Notes under the pieces: generated by a model | Database searches by the model: none | What the model was told of the DNA's origin: nothing | What the model saw: the letters and a program-made list of their open reading frames with translations, nothing else | Assembly: GCF_020884795.1 (NCBI RefSeq) | Contig: NZ_BBZF01000021.1 | Span: 47,092-111,091 of the forward strand | Source of the DNA: Micromonospora okii | GTDB lineage: Bacteria; Actinomycetota; Actinomycetes; Mycobacteriales; Micromonosporaceae | Direction of reading: 5' to 3' | DNA length: 64,000 nucleotides | Shown: positions 43,383 through 52,231 of the stretch, one piece after another | Position numbering within the stretch: position 1 is the stretch's first letter | Layout of the letters: every line of letters begins with the position of its first letter | Program-made: the position numbers and the translations under genes

Positions 43383-44603
43383 CTACCAGGAGACGGGCAG
43401 CTCGATCAGCTTCTGGATGCCCGCGCCGGACCGGAACGGCAGCTCCTGCACCGGGACGGCGAGGCGCAGGCCGGGCAGCCGCTCGATCAGCGCGCGGACG
43501 GCGATCTCCACGGTGGCACGGGCCACGTTCTGCCCGATGCACTGGTGGACGCCGAAACCGAACGCCACGTGGTCGCGGACCGTCTGCCGGTGCCAGTCCA
43601 GGGAGTCCGGCCGCTCGTGGACGTCCCCGTCCCGGTTGATGAGGGAGGTCATGAACAGCACGCCGTCGCCCCTGCGGATGGTGGTTCCCTCGACCTCGAT
43701 GTCCGCCGTGGCCACCCGAGGCATGCCCTCGGCGATGGACAGCAGCCGCGTCAGCTCCTCCACGGCGGCGGGCATCAGCGACGGATCGGCTCGCAGCTCG
43801 GCGAGCCGCTCGGGGGCTTCGAGCAGGGCGACGACGCTAAGCGAGATCATGCTGGTGGTGGTGTCGTGGCCGGCCGCCAGCAGGACCAGCATCAACTGGA
43901 GCAGTTCCTCGCTGTCCACGCGGCCCGTCGCGCCGTGCTCCGCGATGAGGTCGTCGAGCACTCCCTCGCCGGGGTTGTGCCGCTTCCTCTCGATCAGCGC
44001 GCCCAGGTAGGCCATGAGGAGGTCGTAGGCTTCGTTGCCGTGCGCGCCGAACAGGAGCTGGTGCGACTGCCGCTCGAAGAAGTCGTGGTCGTCGTACGGC
44101 ACGCCGAGCAGGTCACACAGCACCCGCATGGGCACGGGCGAGGCGAACGCGCGGATCAGGTCGGTGGGGGCATCCCTGCCAAGCATGTCGTCGAGCTGCC
44201 GGTCGACGATCTCCTGGACTCTCGGGCGCAGCGCGTTGATCCGCCTGATGGTGAAGCTGGAGATCAGCAACCTGCGCCGGGCGTTGTGCACCGGGTCGTC
44301 GACGCCCACCAACATGGTGGCGATCTTCAGGACCTTCTTCTGCACGTCGGTGGCGGCGGCGGCCACCCGCGCGGTGAGCATGGGCCACTCGGGGTTGGTG
44401 CGGTCGCTGGAGAGGCGGGGGTCGACCAGGAGCCGGCGGGCCATGGCGTGGCCGGTGACCGCCCACGCCGTCCGGCCGTCGTAGAGGGTGACCTGGGAGA
44501 TCGGGCGTTGCTCGGCCAGCAGCCGATATCCGCTCGGCGGCTGGTAGGGGCAGGTGCGGTCCTGGGGGAAGGCTACGGCGTCGGTTGTGCGGATGTCCGT
44601 CAT
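43383..44603 (-). CDS. Cytochrome P450
   Basis: A 406-residue soluble actinobacterial P450. The I-helix oxygen-binding motif is A-G-H-D-T-T, the K-helix has E-E-L-T-R, and the heme loop is FGFGVHQCIGQNVAR with the Cys ligand. It needs ferredoxin and reductase partners, none of which is encoded nearby. The substrate is unknown; it is convergent with the glycosyltransferase gene, and both could tailor a secondary metabolite. ATG 44603 (MTDIRTTD) was preferred over ATG 44630. Confidence 0.93.
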   Translation of the reverse strand: MTDIRTTDAVAFPQDRTCPYQPPSGYRLLAEQRPISQVTLYDGRTAWAVTGHAMARRLLVDPRLSSDRTNPEWPMLTARVAAAATDVQKKVLKIATMLVGVDDPVHNARRRLLISSFTIRRINALRPRVQEIVDRQLDDMLGRDAPTDLIRAFASPVPMRVLCDLLGVPYDDHDFFERQSHQLLFGAHGNEAYDLLMAYLGALIERKRHNPGEGVLDDLIAEHGATGRVDSEELLQLMLVLLAAGHDTTTSMISLSVVALLEAPERLAELRADPSLMPAAVEELTRLLSIAEGMPRVATADIEVEGTTIRRGDGVLFMTSLINRDGDVHERPDSLDWHRQTVRDHVAFGFGVHQCIGQNVARATVEIAVRALIERLPGLRLAVPVQELPFRSGAGIQKLIELPVSW

Positions 44604-44845
44604 GTCGGTCCTCACAAGCCCGGGAAGCATGCGATCCGCTGTCGTGGGCCGCAGCGCGGCGCCACCGCCGAATGATATGGCAGGAGCTGCCGGCGGGTTG
44701 TCCCTCGACCGGACAGCTCCGCCGGGGCAAGGGGCTTGTGGCCCGTCCCGTTCGGGACCCGGTCCCGACCCGGACGGTCCGGCCGACCCTGCCCCCGGCC
44801 ACCCCGCCGCCCCTACCGTCGGGTGGGGAACGAGGAGGGGTCGCC

Positions 44846-45532
44846 ATGAGGACGTGGCAGGTGCGGGACGTAATGACGGCGGACGTCGCTGCGGTGCGCG
44901 AGGGCACGGCGTACCGGGAGATCGTGGACGTGCTGACCGGCCGACACGTCACGGCGGTGCCGGTGGTGGACGACGCCCGGCGGGTCCTCGGCGTGGTCTC
45001 CGAGGCGGACCTGCTGCACAAGGTGGAGCTGCTGGGGCAGCCCCACGAGCGGCGGGTGTTCCCGAGCCGGCGGCTCCGCGAGGCGCGCGCCAAGGCCGGG
45101 GCGACCCTCGCCGAGGACCTGATGACCGCGCCCGCGGTCACCGTCGCGCCGGACGCGTCGCTGGTGGAGGCGGCCCGGATGATGACCGAGCGGCACGTGA
45201 AGCGGCTGCCCGTGGTGGACGACCTGGGCCGGCTGGTGGGCATCGTGACCCGGGGCGACCTGCTGCGGGTGCACCTGCGCCCGGACGAGCACGTCCGCGC
45301 CGACGTGGTCGACGAGGTGCTGCGCCGGGTGCTGGGGGTGCCGGACGGGGTGGTCGACGTCGCGGTTCGCGACGGCGTGGTCACCCTCACCGGCCAGCTC
45401 GACCGGTGGTCCCGGGCGCGCCTCGCGGTGCGGCTCGCCGCCCAGGTCAGCGGCGTGGTCGAGGTGGTCGACGCGCTCGGCTACGCCGTCGACGACGGCC
45501 CCCGGCCCGCGCTGCGCGTCGGCGTCGGCTGA
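44846..45532 (+). CDS. CBS-CBS-BON domain protein
   Basis: A 228-residue protein with two CBS domains (VRDVMTADVAAVREGT to VVDDARRVLGVVSEADLL, and EDLMTAPAVTVAPDASL to VDDLGRLVGIVTRGDLL) and a C-terminal BON domain (about 150-215, V-x-V-R-D-G-V-V-T-L-T-G). CBS pairs bind adenosine nucleotides. CBS-BON proteins are common in actinomycete stress and dormancy regulons, though nothing around this one confirms that. The ATG at 44846 follows GAGGAGGGG. Confidence 0.92.
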   Translation: MRTWQVRDVMTADVAAVREGTAYREIVDVLTGRHVTAVPVVDDARRVLGVVSEADLLHKVELLGQPHERRVFPSRRLREARAKAGATLAEDLMTAPAVTVAPDASLVEAARMMTERHVKRLPVVDDLGRLVGIVTRGDLLRVHLRPDEHVRADVVDEVLRRVLGVPDGVVDVAVRDGVVTLTGQLDRWSRARLAVRLAAQVSGVVEVVDALGYAVDDGPRPALRVGVG

Positions 45533-45557
45533 CGTCGCCACGCTGCGCGGAACGACA

Positions 45558-45601
45558 GGCCGGCGGGCGGGAACATGGTGTGGGGTGCCCGCCCGCCGGC
45601 C
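45558..45601. terminator. 14-bp perfect hairpin, bidirectional terminator
   Basis: GGCCGGCGGGCGGG (45558-45571) pairs with CCCGCCCGCCGGCC (45588-45601) around a 16-base loop. It lies between the convergent CBS-BON and glycosidase genes and ends three bases from the glycosidase stop, so it serves both. Confidence 0.75.
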
Positions 45602-45603
45602 GG

Positions 45604-47010
45604 TCAGCCCCCGGCGAGGACGTCGAGCAGCAGCGCCGCCGTCCAGGCGAACGCGGGCGAGCCGAGGCCCGCGCCCGTGTCGGGGTGGAAGTACTCGTGA
45701 CAGCCGGCCGTGGCCACCAGCCCGATCATCGACTCGCGCAGCCCGGCCGCCAGGTCGGGCCGGCGGTGGGTGCGCAGCCCCCGCCACAGCAGCCAGCCGA
45801 GGTTCATCCAGCTCGGCCCCCGCCAGTAGCGCAGCGGCTCGAAGTCGTCGGCGGTGCGGTCGTGGCTGGGCAGCGGCCGGTCCATCCGGGCGGCCAGCCC
45901 GAACCGGGGCGAGCACGCCTCGGCGAGCACGGTGGCGACCTGCCGTCCCGGCAGGTCGGGCAGCGCCAGCGGGGCGAGGCCGAGCGCGGTGCGGGCCGGC
46001 AGGAGCCGCCCGGTGCGCAGGTCGCGGGGGTGGAAGACGCCGGTGGCCGGGTCGTAGAGCCGGTCGAGGAGGGCGGCGGTGATCCGGGCCGCGCGCTCGC
46101 GGTGCGGGCCGGGGTCGCCGCCGACCTCGGCGGCGATGCGCGCGAGCGCGTGCTCGGCGAGCCCGAGCGCGGTGTTGAACAGCGGGCACTCCACCAGGAA
46201 CGGGTGCGCCCCGGCGAGCCCGTCGTCGCGGTACCGGCCGTCGCGGTAGGCGTCGACCAGCGCGACGTACCGCGCGTAGTCGAGGTCCGTGGGGCGGTGC
46301 GCGGCGTCGGCGTGGGCGGTGTCGTGCCGCCGGTACGCCCGCATGACCGCCGCGTCGGCGGGCACCCGTGCCAGCGGCGCGTCCCAGGCGGGGCTGTTGT
46401 CCAGCCCGGACTCCCACGGGTGCACGAGGCAGGCCAGCCCGCCCCCGCCGACGTCGCGCGCCCGCCCCAGGTAGCGCTGCTGGGCGACCAGCCGGGGGTA
46501 GAGCCGGGCCAGCGCCGCCCGGCCGGCGTCGGACGGGGCGCGGCGGTGCGCCAGCCAGGCGGCGAGGGCGTGCACGGGCGGCTGGACGAGGCCGGAGGTG
46601 GCGGCGGCGGGCGCGCCCTCGGCGCGCGCCGAGTCCCAGAACTCGGGGCCGGGGAAGTACGACCCGGGCCGCAGCGCGGGGTTGAACACGATGTGCGGCA
46701 CCCGGCCGTCGGCCCACTGGGCGGCGAAGAGGCTGCCCAGCTCCCGCCAGGCGCGCGCGGGGCGCACGTGCGCCAGCCCGACGGCGACGAACGCCGAGTC
46801 CCAGCTCCACTGGTGCGGGTAGAGGGTGCGCGACGGGACCGTGTGGTCGTGCTCCCAGTTGCCGTCGAGGGTGGCCACGGCCAGCCGGCGCAGCGCGGCG
46901 AGGTCCGGCGCGTCGCCGTCGCCCCGAGCGGCGGGCACGCGGAGGCCACCGCCGGGGGCCGGGCCGGCGGGCACGCGGGACCCGCCGTCGGCGGCGGTGC
47001 CGGTGCTCAC
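45604..47010 (-). CDS. MGH1-like glycoside hydrolase (GH63-type alpha/alpha barrel)
   Basis: A 468-residue protein with a Gly/Pro-rich N-terminal 30 residues, then an (alpha/alpha)6 barrel as in GH63 and mannosylglycerate hydrolases: L-Y-P-H-Q-W-S-W-D-S-A-F, HIVFNPALRPGSYFPGPEFW, HPWESGLDNSPAWD (likely catalytic Asp) and YWRGPSWMNLGWLLWRGL. It should release glucose or mannose from a small glycoside; the exact substrate is unknown. It is the third gene of an overlapping operon (GTGA at 47007-47010) with an isomerase and a dehydrogenase, divergent from a sugar ABC importer. Confidence 0.85.
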   Translation of the reverse strand: MSTGTAADGGSRVPAGPAPGGGLRVPAARGDGDAPDLAALRRLAVATLDGNWEHDHTVPSRTLYPHQWSWDSAFVAVGLAHVRPARAWRELGSLFAAQWADGRVPHIVFNPALRPGSYFPGPEFWDSARAEGAPAAATSGLVQPPVHALAAWLAHRRAPSDAGRAALARLYPRLVAQQRYLGRARDVGGGGLACLVHPWESGLDNSPAWDAPLARVPADAAVMRAYRRHDTAHADAAHRPTDLDYARYVALVDAYRDGRYRDDGLAGAHPFLVECPLFNTALGLAEHALARIAAEVGGDPGPHRERAARITAALLDRLYDPATGVFHPRDLRTGRLLPARTALGLAPLALPDLPGRQVATVLAEACSPRFGLAARMDRPLPSHDRTADDFEPLRYWRGPSWMNLGWLLWRGLRTHRRPDLAAGLRESMIGLVATAGCHEYFHPDTGAGLGSPAFAWTAALLLDVLAGG

Positions 47011-47825
47011 GCCGGGAGCCGTTTCGGTTGGGCGTGCCGCAGCACGGTGGCGGCCTGCTGCAACGCCTGCACCGGCTCGCCGCGCAGCCGGCACTCCACG
47101 GCCAGCCAGCCCGGGTAGCCGATGTCGAGCAGGGTGCGCGCCAGCGCCCGCCAGTCGAGGTGGCCGGCGCCGGGCTGGCAGCGGTTGGAGTCGCTGACCT
47201 GCACGTGCCCGAGGTAGGGGGCGGCGGCCCGCAGGGCGGCCTGCACGTCGTCCTCCTCGATGTTCATGTGGAAGGTGTCGGCGACCACGCGCACCGAGGG
47301 CAGCCCGACGGCGGCGCAGAGGGCCACCGCCTCGTCGAGCCGGTTGACCATGTGGTCCTCGTACCGGTTGAGGGGTTCGAGGAAGAGGGTGACCCCCTCG
47401 GCGCGGGCGTGCTCGCCGAGCGTGCCGAGGGCGTCGACGAGCACCCGCCGGTCGGCGGCGGGCGGGCGGGGCGGCTCGAACGGCGGCAGCCGGCGGGAGA
47501 ACATCCCCCAGGCGGCGGGGGTGATCGCCCCGAGGCCGCCCAGCTCGGCGATGACCGTGAGCTGGGAGCGCAGGTTGCGCACGGCGTCGGCGGAGCGGGT
47601 GGGGTCGAAGTCGCCGATGAAGTGGTCCATCTCGACGCAGACGGTCGGCATCACCACCCCGGCGGCGCGGGCCCGGCGCAGCTCCGGCAGCCGGCGGGCG
47701 AAGGACATCTCGCCCCGGCCGCGCAGCTCGATCCCGGCGAAGCCGAGGGAGGCGGCGAGGGCGTGCTTGGCGATCAGGTCGGCGCCGGGGAGCAGCTGCT
47801 CCTGGCAGGCCAGCGGAATGGTCAT
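47007..47825 (-). CDS. Sugar phosphate isomerase/epimerase (xylose isomerase-like TIM barrel)
   Basis: A 272-residue protein of the AP endonuclease 2/xylose isomerase-like family. Metal-site strands are seen: FAGIELRGRGEM, TLFLEPLNRYEDH, VRVVADTFHMNIEE, LGHVQVSDSNRCQPGAGHLD and WLAVECRLRG. It likely epimerises or isomerises a keto-sugar made by the dehydrogenase encoded just upstream. It overlaps both neighbours by four bases (ATGA at 47822-47825, GTGA at 47007-47010). Confidence 0.9.
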   Translation of the reverse strand: MTIPLACQEQLLPGADLIAKHALAASLGFAGIELRGRGEMSFARRLPELRRARAAGVVMPTVCVEMDHFIGDFDPTRSADAVRNLRSQLTVIAELGGLGAITPAAWGMFSRRLPPFEPPRPPAADRRVLVDALGTLGEHARAEGVTLFLEPLNRYEDHMVNRLDEAVALCAAVGLPSVRVVADTFHMNIEEDDVQAALRAAAPYLGHVQVSDSNRCQPGAGHLDWRALARTLLDIGYPGWLAVECRLRGEPVQALQQAATVLRHAQPKRLPA

Positions 47826-48865
47826 GTCGGAAACCTCAGCACCACTTGGAGGACGTCGTCGGCACCGCGGTCGAGCAACGCCAGCGCGTCGGCCACCGCG
47901 CCCGCGTCGACGACGTGGCTCACCAGCGGCAGCGGGTCGACGCTGCCCTCGGCCACCAGGTCCATGAACGTGTGGGCGACGCGGGCCCCGCTCCACCGGC
48001 CGGCCAGGCCGGGTGCCGGGGCGGGCCCGGAGACCTGGGCCGCCACGAGCTGGATGCGGTTGTGGTGGAACTCCTCGCCGAGCCCCAGCCCGTCGGCGTG
48101 CCCCTGGTAGAAGCCGGCGGCCACGACGCGGCCGGCGTGGGTGGTGGCCCGGATGGCCTCGTGCAGCGCCGGGTACGCCCCGGACAGCTCCAGGCAGACG
48201 TCCGCGCCCCGGCCGTCGGTCACCCGGCGCAGCGCGACGGCCGCGGACTCGGTGCGGGCGTCCACGACGAGCCGCGCGCCGCTGCGGGCGGCGTGCGCCA
48301 ACCGGGCGGGCAGTCGGTCGACGGCCGCTACCCGGGCCCCGGACAGGGCCGCCAGCCGGGTGGCGAGCAGCCCGATGACGCCCTGGCCGAACACGCCCAC
48401 CCAGTCGCCGAGGTGCAGGTCGGCGGCGAGGACGGCGGTGAGCGCGATCGCGCCGGGGCGGGCGAAGACGGCGGCGATCGGGTTGAGGCCGGCGGGCAGG
48501 GGGTGGACGGCGTCGGCGGGGACGACCGCCTCGGCCCGGTGCCCCCAGATGCCCCAGACGGTCTCGCCGGGTCGCCGCCAGGTCACGTCGGGCGCGACCT
48601 CGACGAGGTCGCCGACCTCCTCGTAGCCGAAGCCGGCCAGCGGGTAGGGCGGCGGGGCCTGGCGGGGGACGAACATCCGGGCGGCGTCGTCCCATTCCTT
48701 GGTCAACCGGGGGTTGCTGCCCCGGTAGAGGGTCAGCTCGGTGCCGGCCGAGATGCCGGAGTAGCGGGTGCGGACGCGGACCTGGCCGGGGCCGAGCCGG
48801 TCGCGGGGGCAGGGCACGAGGCCGATCCGGCGGGGCCCGGCGAGAGAGACAACCCAGTTGACCAT
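47822..48865 (-). CDS. Medium-chain dehydrogenase/reductase (sugar dehydrogenase-like)
   Basis: A 347-residue MDR protein. The N-terminal GroES-like part has Y-S-G-I-S-A-G-T-E-L-T-L-Y-R-G, where classical zinc alcohol dehydrogenases carry the Cys zinc ligand (GICGTD), so the catalytic zinc site is not canonical. This S-G-I-S-A-G-T-E form is typical of a subfamily related to BchC. The Rossmann part has VFGQGVIGLLATRLAAL. It is the first gene of the catabolic operon and likely oxidises a sugar or sugar acid with NAD(P)+. Confidence 0.88.
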   Translation of the reverse strand: MVNWVVSLAGPRRIGLVPCPRDRLGPGQVRVRTRYSGISAGTELTLYRGSNPRLTKEWDDAARMFVPRQAPPPYPLAGFGYEEVGDLVEVAPDVTWRRPGETVWGIWGHRAEAVVPADAVHPLPAGLNPIAAVFARPGAIALTAVLAADLHLGDWVGVFGQGVIGLLATRLAALSGARVAAVDRLPARLAHAARSGARLVVDARTESAAVALRRVTDGRGADVCLELSGAYPALHEAIRATTHAGRVVAAGFYQGHADGLGLGEEFHHNRIQLVAAQVSGPAPAPGLAGRWSGARVAHTFMDLVAEGSVDPLPLVSHVVDAGAVADALALLDRGADDVLQVVLRFPT

Positions 48866-48925
48866 GAGTCACATCCCGGTAGCACTGGGCTCCAGTCTAG
48901 GCAAGAAATCGGCATATGTCTTGTT

Positions 48926-48954
48926 ATTGATCAATCGAAGGTATTGAATCCTTC
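48926..48954. promoter_or_regulatory. Candidate operator in the divergent sugar-locus promoter
   Basis: A perfect palindrome ATTGATCAAT (48926-48935) is followed by GAAGG-8-CCTTC (48937-48954). Both lie in an unusually AT-rich 60-bp patch between the dehydrogenase operon and the ABC importer, where a shared repressor (for example LacI type) would be expected to bind. No regulator gene is present at the locus. Confidence 0.4.
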
Positions 48955-48982
48955 TTGTACCCCTTCGAGAGGAGTGCCACCG

Positions 48983-50371
48983 ATGTCATCACCCTCGATG
49001 CGGATCCTCGCCTCGACCCTGATCATGGCAGTGACGAGCGCCTCCCTGCTGGCCTGCGGCGACGACGGGCCCGACGACGGCTCGACGCTGACGGTGTGGA
49101 GCCTGGAGGACGTGGCCGACCGGGTCACGGCCACCAGGGCGATCATCGCCGACTTCACCGCCCGCACCGGGACCAAGGTGGAGCTGGTCACCGTCAACGA
49201 GGACCAGTTCCCCGCGCTGATCGCCACCAGCGCGGCGGCCGGCGAGCTGCCCGACGTGGTCGGCTCGGTCCCCCTGGCCGGCGTGCGGACCCTCGCCGGC
49301 AACGAGCTGCTGCACCCCTCGGCCAACGGCGAGATCGTCGAGGCCCTGGGCCGGCAGACCTTCTCCCCCCGCGCCCTGGAGCTGACCGCCGACGGCGGCC
49401 GGCAGCTCGCCGTGCCCAGCGACGGGTGGGGGCAGCTCCTGGTCTACCGCAAGGACCTCTTCGCCGCCGCCGGGCTGCCCGCTCCGAACACGTACGAGAG
49501 GATCGCCGCCGCCGCCGCGAGGCTGCACACCGGCGGCGTCGCCGGCATCGTCGCGGCCACCGCCGAGGGCGACGTCTTCACCCAGCAGACCTTCGAGCAC
49601 CTGGCTCTGGCCAACAACTGCCAGCTCACCGACGACGCCGGCGAGGTCCGGCTCGACTCCCCCGAGTGCGTCGAGGCGTTCCGCTTCTACGGCGACCTGA
49701 TGCGCCGTTTCTCCGTCCCCGGCGCGCAGGACGTGGACACCACCCGGGCCACCTACTTCGCCGGCCGCGCGGCCATGGTGCTCTGGTCGCCGTTCATCCT
49801 CGACGAGCTGGCCGGGCTGCGCGACGACGCCCGGCCCACCTGCCCGCAGTGCCAGGCCGACCCGGGGTTCCTCGCCCGCAACAGCGGCTTCGTCACCGCG
49901 ATCAAGGGCCCGCACGCCGCCGGCCCCGGCCAGTACGGCGAGATCAGCTCCTGGGCGGTGCTCGACGGCGCGGCCGATCCGGCGGCGTCGCTGGTGCGCC
50001 ACATGCTCTCCGACGGCTACCCCCGCTGGTTCGGCATGTCCCCCGAGGGGCGCTTCCCCGTCCGCCGAGGCACCGCCTCCGAGCCGGAGAAGTTCCTCGC
50101 CGCCTGGGCCGCCAGCCCTGCCGGGGTCGACCGCCGGCAACCCCTGGCCCAGGTGTACGGCGACGACGTGCTGACCACCCTGCGCCGCAGCCCGGACACC
50201 TTCCAGCGCTGGGGGCTCACCCAGGGTCAGGGCGCGCTCGTCGGGGCGATCCTCGGCGAGCTGCCGGTGCCCAAGGCGCTCTCCGGCGTCGTCTCCGGCC
50301 GCGCCGATCCCGCCACGGCGGCGCGGCGGGCCGCCCGGGACGTGAAGGCGATCAAGGCGGGCGTCAATTGA
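48983..50371 (+). CDS. ABC sugar importer, solute-binding lipoprotein
   Basis: A 462-residue family 1 extracellular solute-binding protein. Lipoprotein signal: a hydrophobic stretch to S-L-L-A-C-G-D-D with the lipobox Cys at residue 25. The mature part has LTVWSLED, FTARTGTKVELVTV, DVVGSVPLAG and AVPSDGWGQLLVYRKDLFAAAGLP, all typical of carbohydrate binders. ATG 48983 is preceded by GAGAGGAG. It starts the three-gene importer operon; the ATPase is missing and is presumably a shared MsiK-type protein encoded elsewhere. Confidence 0.93.
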   Translation: MSSPSMRILASTLIMAVTSASLLACGDDGPDDGSTLTVWSLEDVADRVTATRAIIADFTARTGTKVELVTVNEDQFPALIATSAAAGELPDVVGSVPLAGVRTLAGNELLHPSANGEIVEALGRQTFSPRALELTADGGRQLAVPSDGWGQLLVYRKDLFAAAGLPAPNTYERIAAAAARLHTGGVAGIVAATAEGDVFTQQTFEHLALANNCQLTDDAGEVRLDSPECVEAFRFYGDLMRRFSVPGAQDVDTTRATYFAGRAAMVLWSPFILDELAGLRDDARPTCPQCQADPGFLARNSGFVTAIKGPHAAGPGQYGEISSWAVLDGAADPAASLVRHMLSDGYPRWFGMSPEGRFPVRRGTASEPEKFLAAWAASPAGVDRRQPLAQVYGDDVLTTLRRSPDTFQRWGLTQGQGALVGAILGELPVPKALSGVVSGRADPATAARRAARDVKAIKAGVN

Positions 50372-51321
50372 CCACCACCGCGAAGGGCCCCCGCCGCTCC
50401 CCCGCCCGCCCGGCCCGCCCCGGCCGCCGCCCGCTGACCCTGCGCCGCCGCGAGTCCCGCGCCGGGCTCGCCCTGGTCGCCCCGACCCTGCTCGTCGTCG
50501 TCGCGGTGGTCGGCGTGCCGATCGTCTGGACCGTCGTGCTGGCCTTCCAGCGGGTCCGCCTCGCCACCCTGCGCAAGACGGGGCTGTTCGGGGAGTTCAC
50601 CCTGGACAACCTCGACCGGGTGATCCACACCCCCGGCTTCGCCGACACCCTGTGGACCACGCTGCTCTACAGCGTCGGCGCGACGCTCGGCTCGATCGCG
50701 CTCGGCCTCGTCGCCGCGCTGGTGGTGCGCCGGCCGTTCCGGGGCCGCGCCCTGGTCCGGGCGTCGCTGCTGCTGCCGTACGTCGCGCCGGTGGTCGCGG
50801 TCGCCTTCGTCTGGCAGGTGATGCTCGACCCGCAGTTCGGCATCGTCAACGACTGGGGCCGGCGGTTCCTCGGCTGGGACGCCCCGGTCCCGTTCCTGTC
50901 CCAGGAGTCGACCGCGCTGTGGACGGTGATCGCGTTCGAGGCGTGGCGGTACTTCCCGTTCGCCTTCCTCTTCCTGCTGGCCCGCCTCCAGGCCGTGCCC
51001 GGCGAGCTGGAGGAGGCCGCCCGGGTGGACGGGGCCACCCCCACCCAGCGGTTCCGGCACCTGCTGCTGCCGCAGCTCATGCCCGTGATCGCCCTGCTCG
51101 CGCTGCTGCGCTTCATCATGACGTTCACCAAGTTCGACGACGTCTACCTGCTCACCGGCGGGGCCGCCGGCACCGAGGTGGTCAGCGTCCGGGTCTACCG
51201 GTTCCTCACCGCCCGCGCCGACGTCGGCGCGGCGGCGGCGCAGGCCGTCGTGCTGGCCCTGGCGCTCGTCGTCCTCGTCGCGCTGTACCTGCGCTTCTTC
51301 GCCCGGGAGAGGGAGTCGTGA
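50368..51321 (+). CDS. ABC sugar importer permease, MalF-like
   Basis: A 317-residue membrane protein with an Arg/Pro-rich N-terminus and six predicted membrane segments (first LALVAPTLLVVVAVVGVPIV). The ATPase-coupling EAA loop is E-L-E-E-A-A-R-V-D-G-A-T-P-T-Q-R-F-R-H-L-L-L-P. The likely start is TTG 50368, giving a four-base TTGA overlap with the binding protein; a start further inside would remove the basic N-terminus. Confidence 0.93.
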   Translation: MTTTAKGPRRSPARPARPGRRPLTLRRRESRAGLALVAPTLLVVVAVVGVPIVWTVVLAFQRVRLATLRKTGLFGEFTLDNLDRVIHTPGFADTLWTTLLYSVGATLGSIALGLVAALVVRRPFRGRALVRASLLLPYVAPVVAVAFVWQVMLDPQFGIVNDWGRRFLGWDAPVPFLSQESTALWTVIAFEAWRYFPFAFLFLLARLQAVPGELEEAARVDGATPTQRFRHLLLPQLMPVIALLALLRFIMTFTKFDDVYLLTGGAAGTEVVSVRVYRFLTARADVGAAAAQAVVLALALVVLVALYLRFFARERES

Positions 51322-52187
51322 TGGACCGGGACCGGATCGAGACGGTCACCCTGCGCTGGCTGCGGCGGCTCGTCGTCGCCGGCTTCCTGGCGGTCACGCT
51401 GGTGCCGTTCTGGTACATGCTGGTGCTCTCGGTGCGCCCCATCGAGCGGCTGCTGCTCGACCCGGGCTCGCTGCTGGTGCCGCTGGGCGAGCTGACCGTC
51501 GACACGTACGCCGAGGTGTTGCGTTCCGTTGACGACGGCGGCCAGGGCTTCGGCACCTTCATCCGCAACAGCGGCCTGGTGGCCCTCGCCGCCACGGCGC
51601 TGAGCCTGCTCGTGGCGCTGCCCGGCGCGTACGCGGTCTCCCGGCTGCGGTTCTTCGGTCGCCGCCAGGTCAGCGCGCTGTTCCTGGCGGTCTACCTGTT
51701 CCCGTCGATCGTGGTGGCGATCCCGCTCTTCGTGGTCTTCACCCGGGCGGGGCTGCGCGGCTCGCTCGGCGGGCTGGTGCTGGTCTACCTGTCGCAGACC
51801 CTGCCCGTGTCGGTCTACATGCTCAAGAACTACCTGTCGACCATCCCGGTCAGCCTGGAGGAGTCCGCCGCCATCGACGGGGCGGGCCGGCTCGGGATCA
51901 TCCGCCGGGTCAGTCTGCCGCTCGCCGCCCCGGCCATCGCGGCGGTCGCGCTCTACGACTTCATGATCGCCTGGAACGAGTACCTGTTCGCGCTGCTCTT
52001 CCTCGTCGACCGGCCCGACCGGTGGACGGTGTCGCTCGGGCTGTCGCTGCTCGCCGACGGCGTGGAGGTGCCCAAGACCGTGCTGATGGCCGGCTCGGTC
52101 GTGCTCACCCTCCCCGTCGTGCTGCTCTTCTTCGCCGGGGAGCGGCTGCTCACCGAGGGGCTGACCGGCGGCGCGGAGAAGGGGTGA
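51321..52187 (+). CDS. ABC sugar importer permease, MalG-like
   Basis: A 288-residue permease with six membrane segments (first VVAGFLAVTLVPFWYMLVLS) and an EAA loop S-L-E-E-S-A-A-I-D-G-A-G-R-L-G-I-I-R-R-V. The ATG at 51321 shares a base with the stop of the first permease; a GTG three bases earlier is also possible. With the lipoprotein and the first permease it forms a CUT1-type importer. Confidence 0.93.
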   Translation: MDRDRIETVTLRWLRRLVVAGFLAVTLVPFWYMLVLSVRPIERLLLDPGSLLVPLGELTVDTYAEVLRSVDDGGQGFGTFIRNSGLVALAATALSLLVALPGAYAVSRLRFFGRRQVSALFLAVYLFPSIVVAIPLFVVFTRAGLRGSLGGLVLVYLSQTLPVSVYMLKNYLSTIPVSLEESAAIDGAGRLGIIRRVSLPLAAPAIAAVALYDFMIAWNEYLFALLFLVDRPDRWTVSLGLSLLADGVEVPKTVLMAGSVVLTLPVVLLFFAGERLLTEGLTGGAEKG

Positions 52188-52192
52188 GCCGG

Positions 52193-52224
52193 GCGCGGGG
52201 TGGGCCTCCCTGCCCACCCCGCGC
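52193..52224. terminator. 13-bp perfect hairpin, bidirectional terminator
   Basis: GCGCGGGGTGGGC (52193-52205) pairs perfectly with GCCCACCCCGCGC (52212-52224) around CTCCCT. It sits in the 44 bp between the convergent permease and carboxylase genes. No U-run follows, as is usual in this GC range. Confidence 0.8.
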
Positions 52225-52231
52225 CTCCCGG

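Noticed and set aside
42172..44603. Glycosyltransferase and P450 as certain members of the NRPS-PKS cluster
   Set aside because: They are 10 kb beyond the operon, separated by nagA, peptidase and regulatory genes. Possible tailoring enzymes, but adjacency does not support membership.
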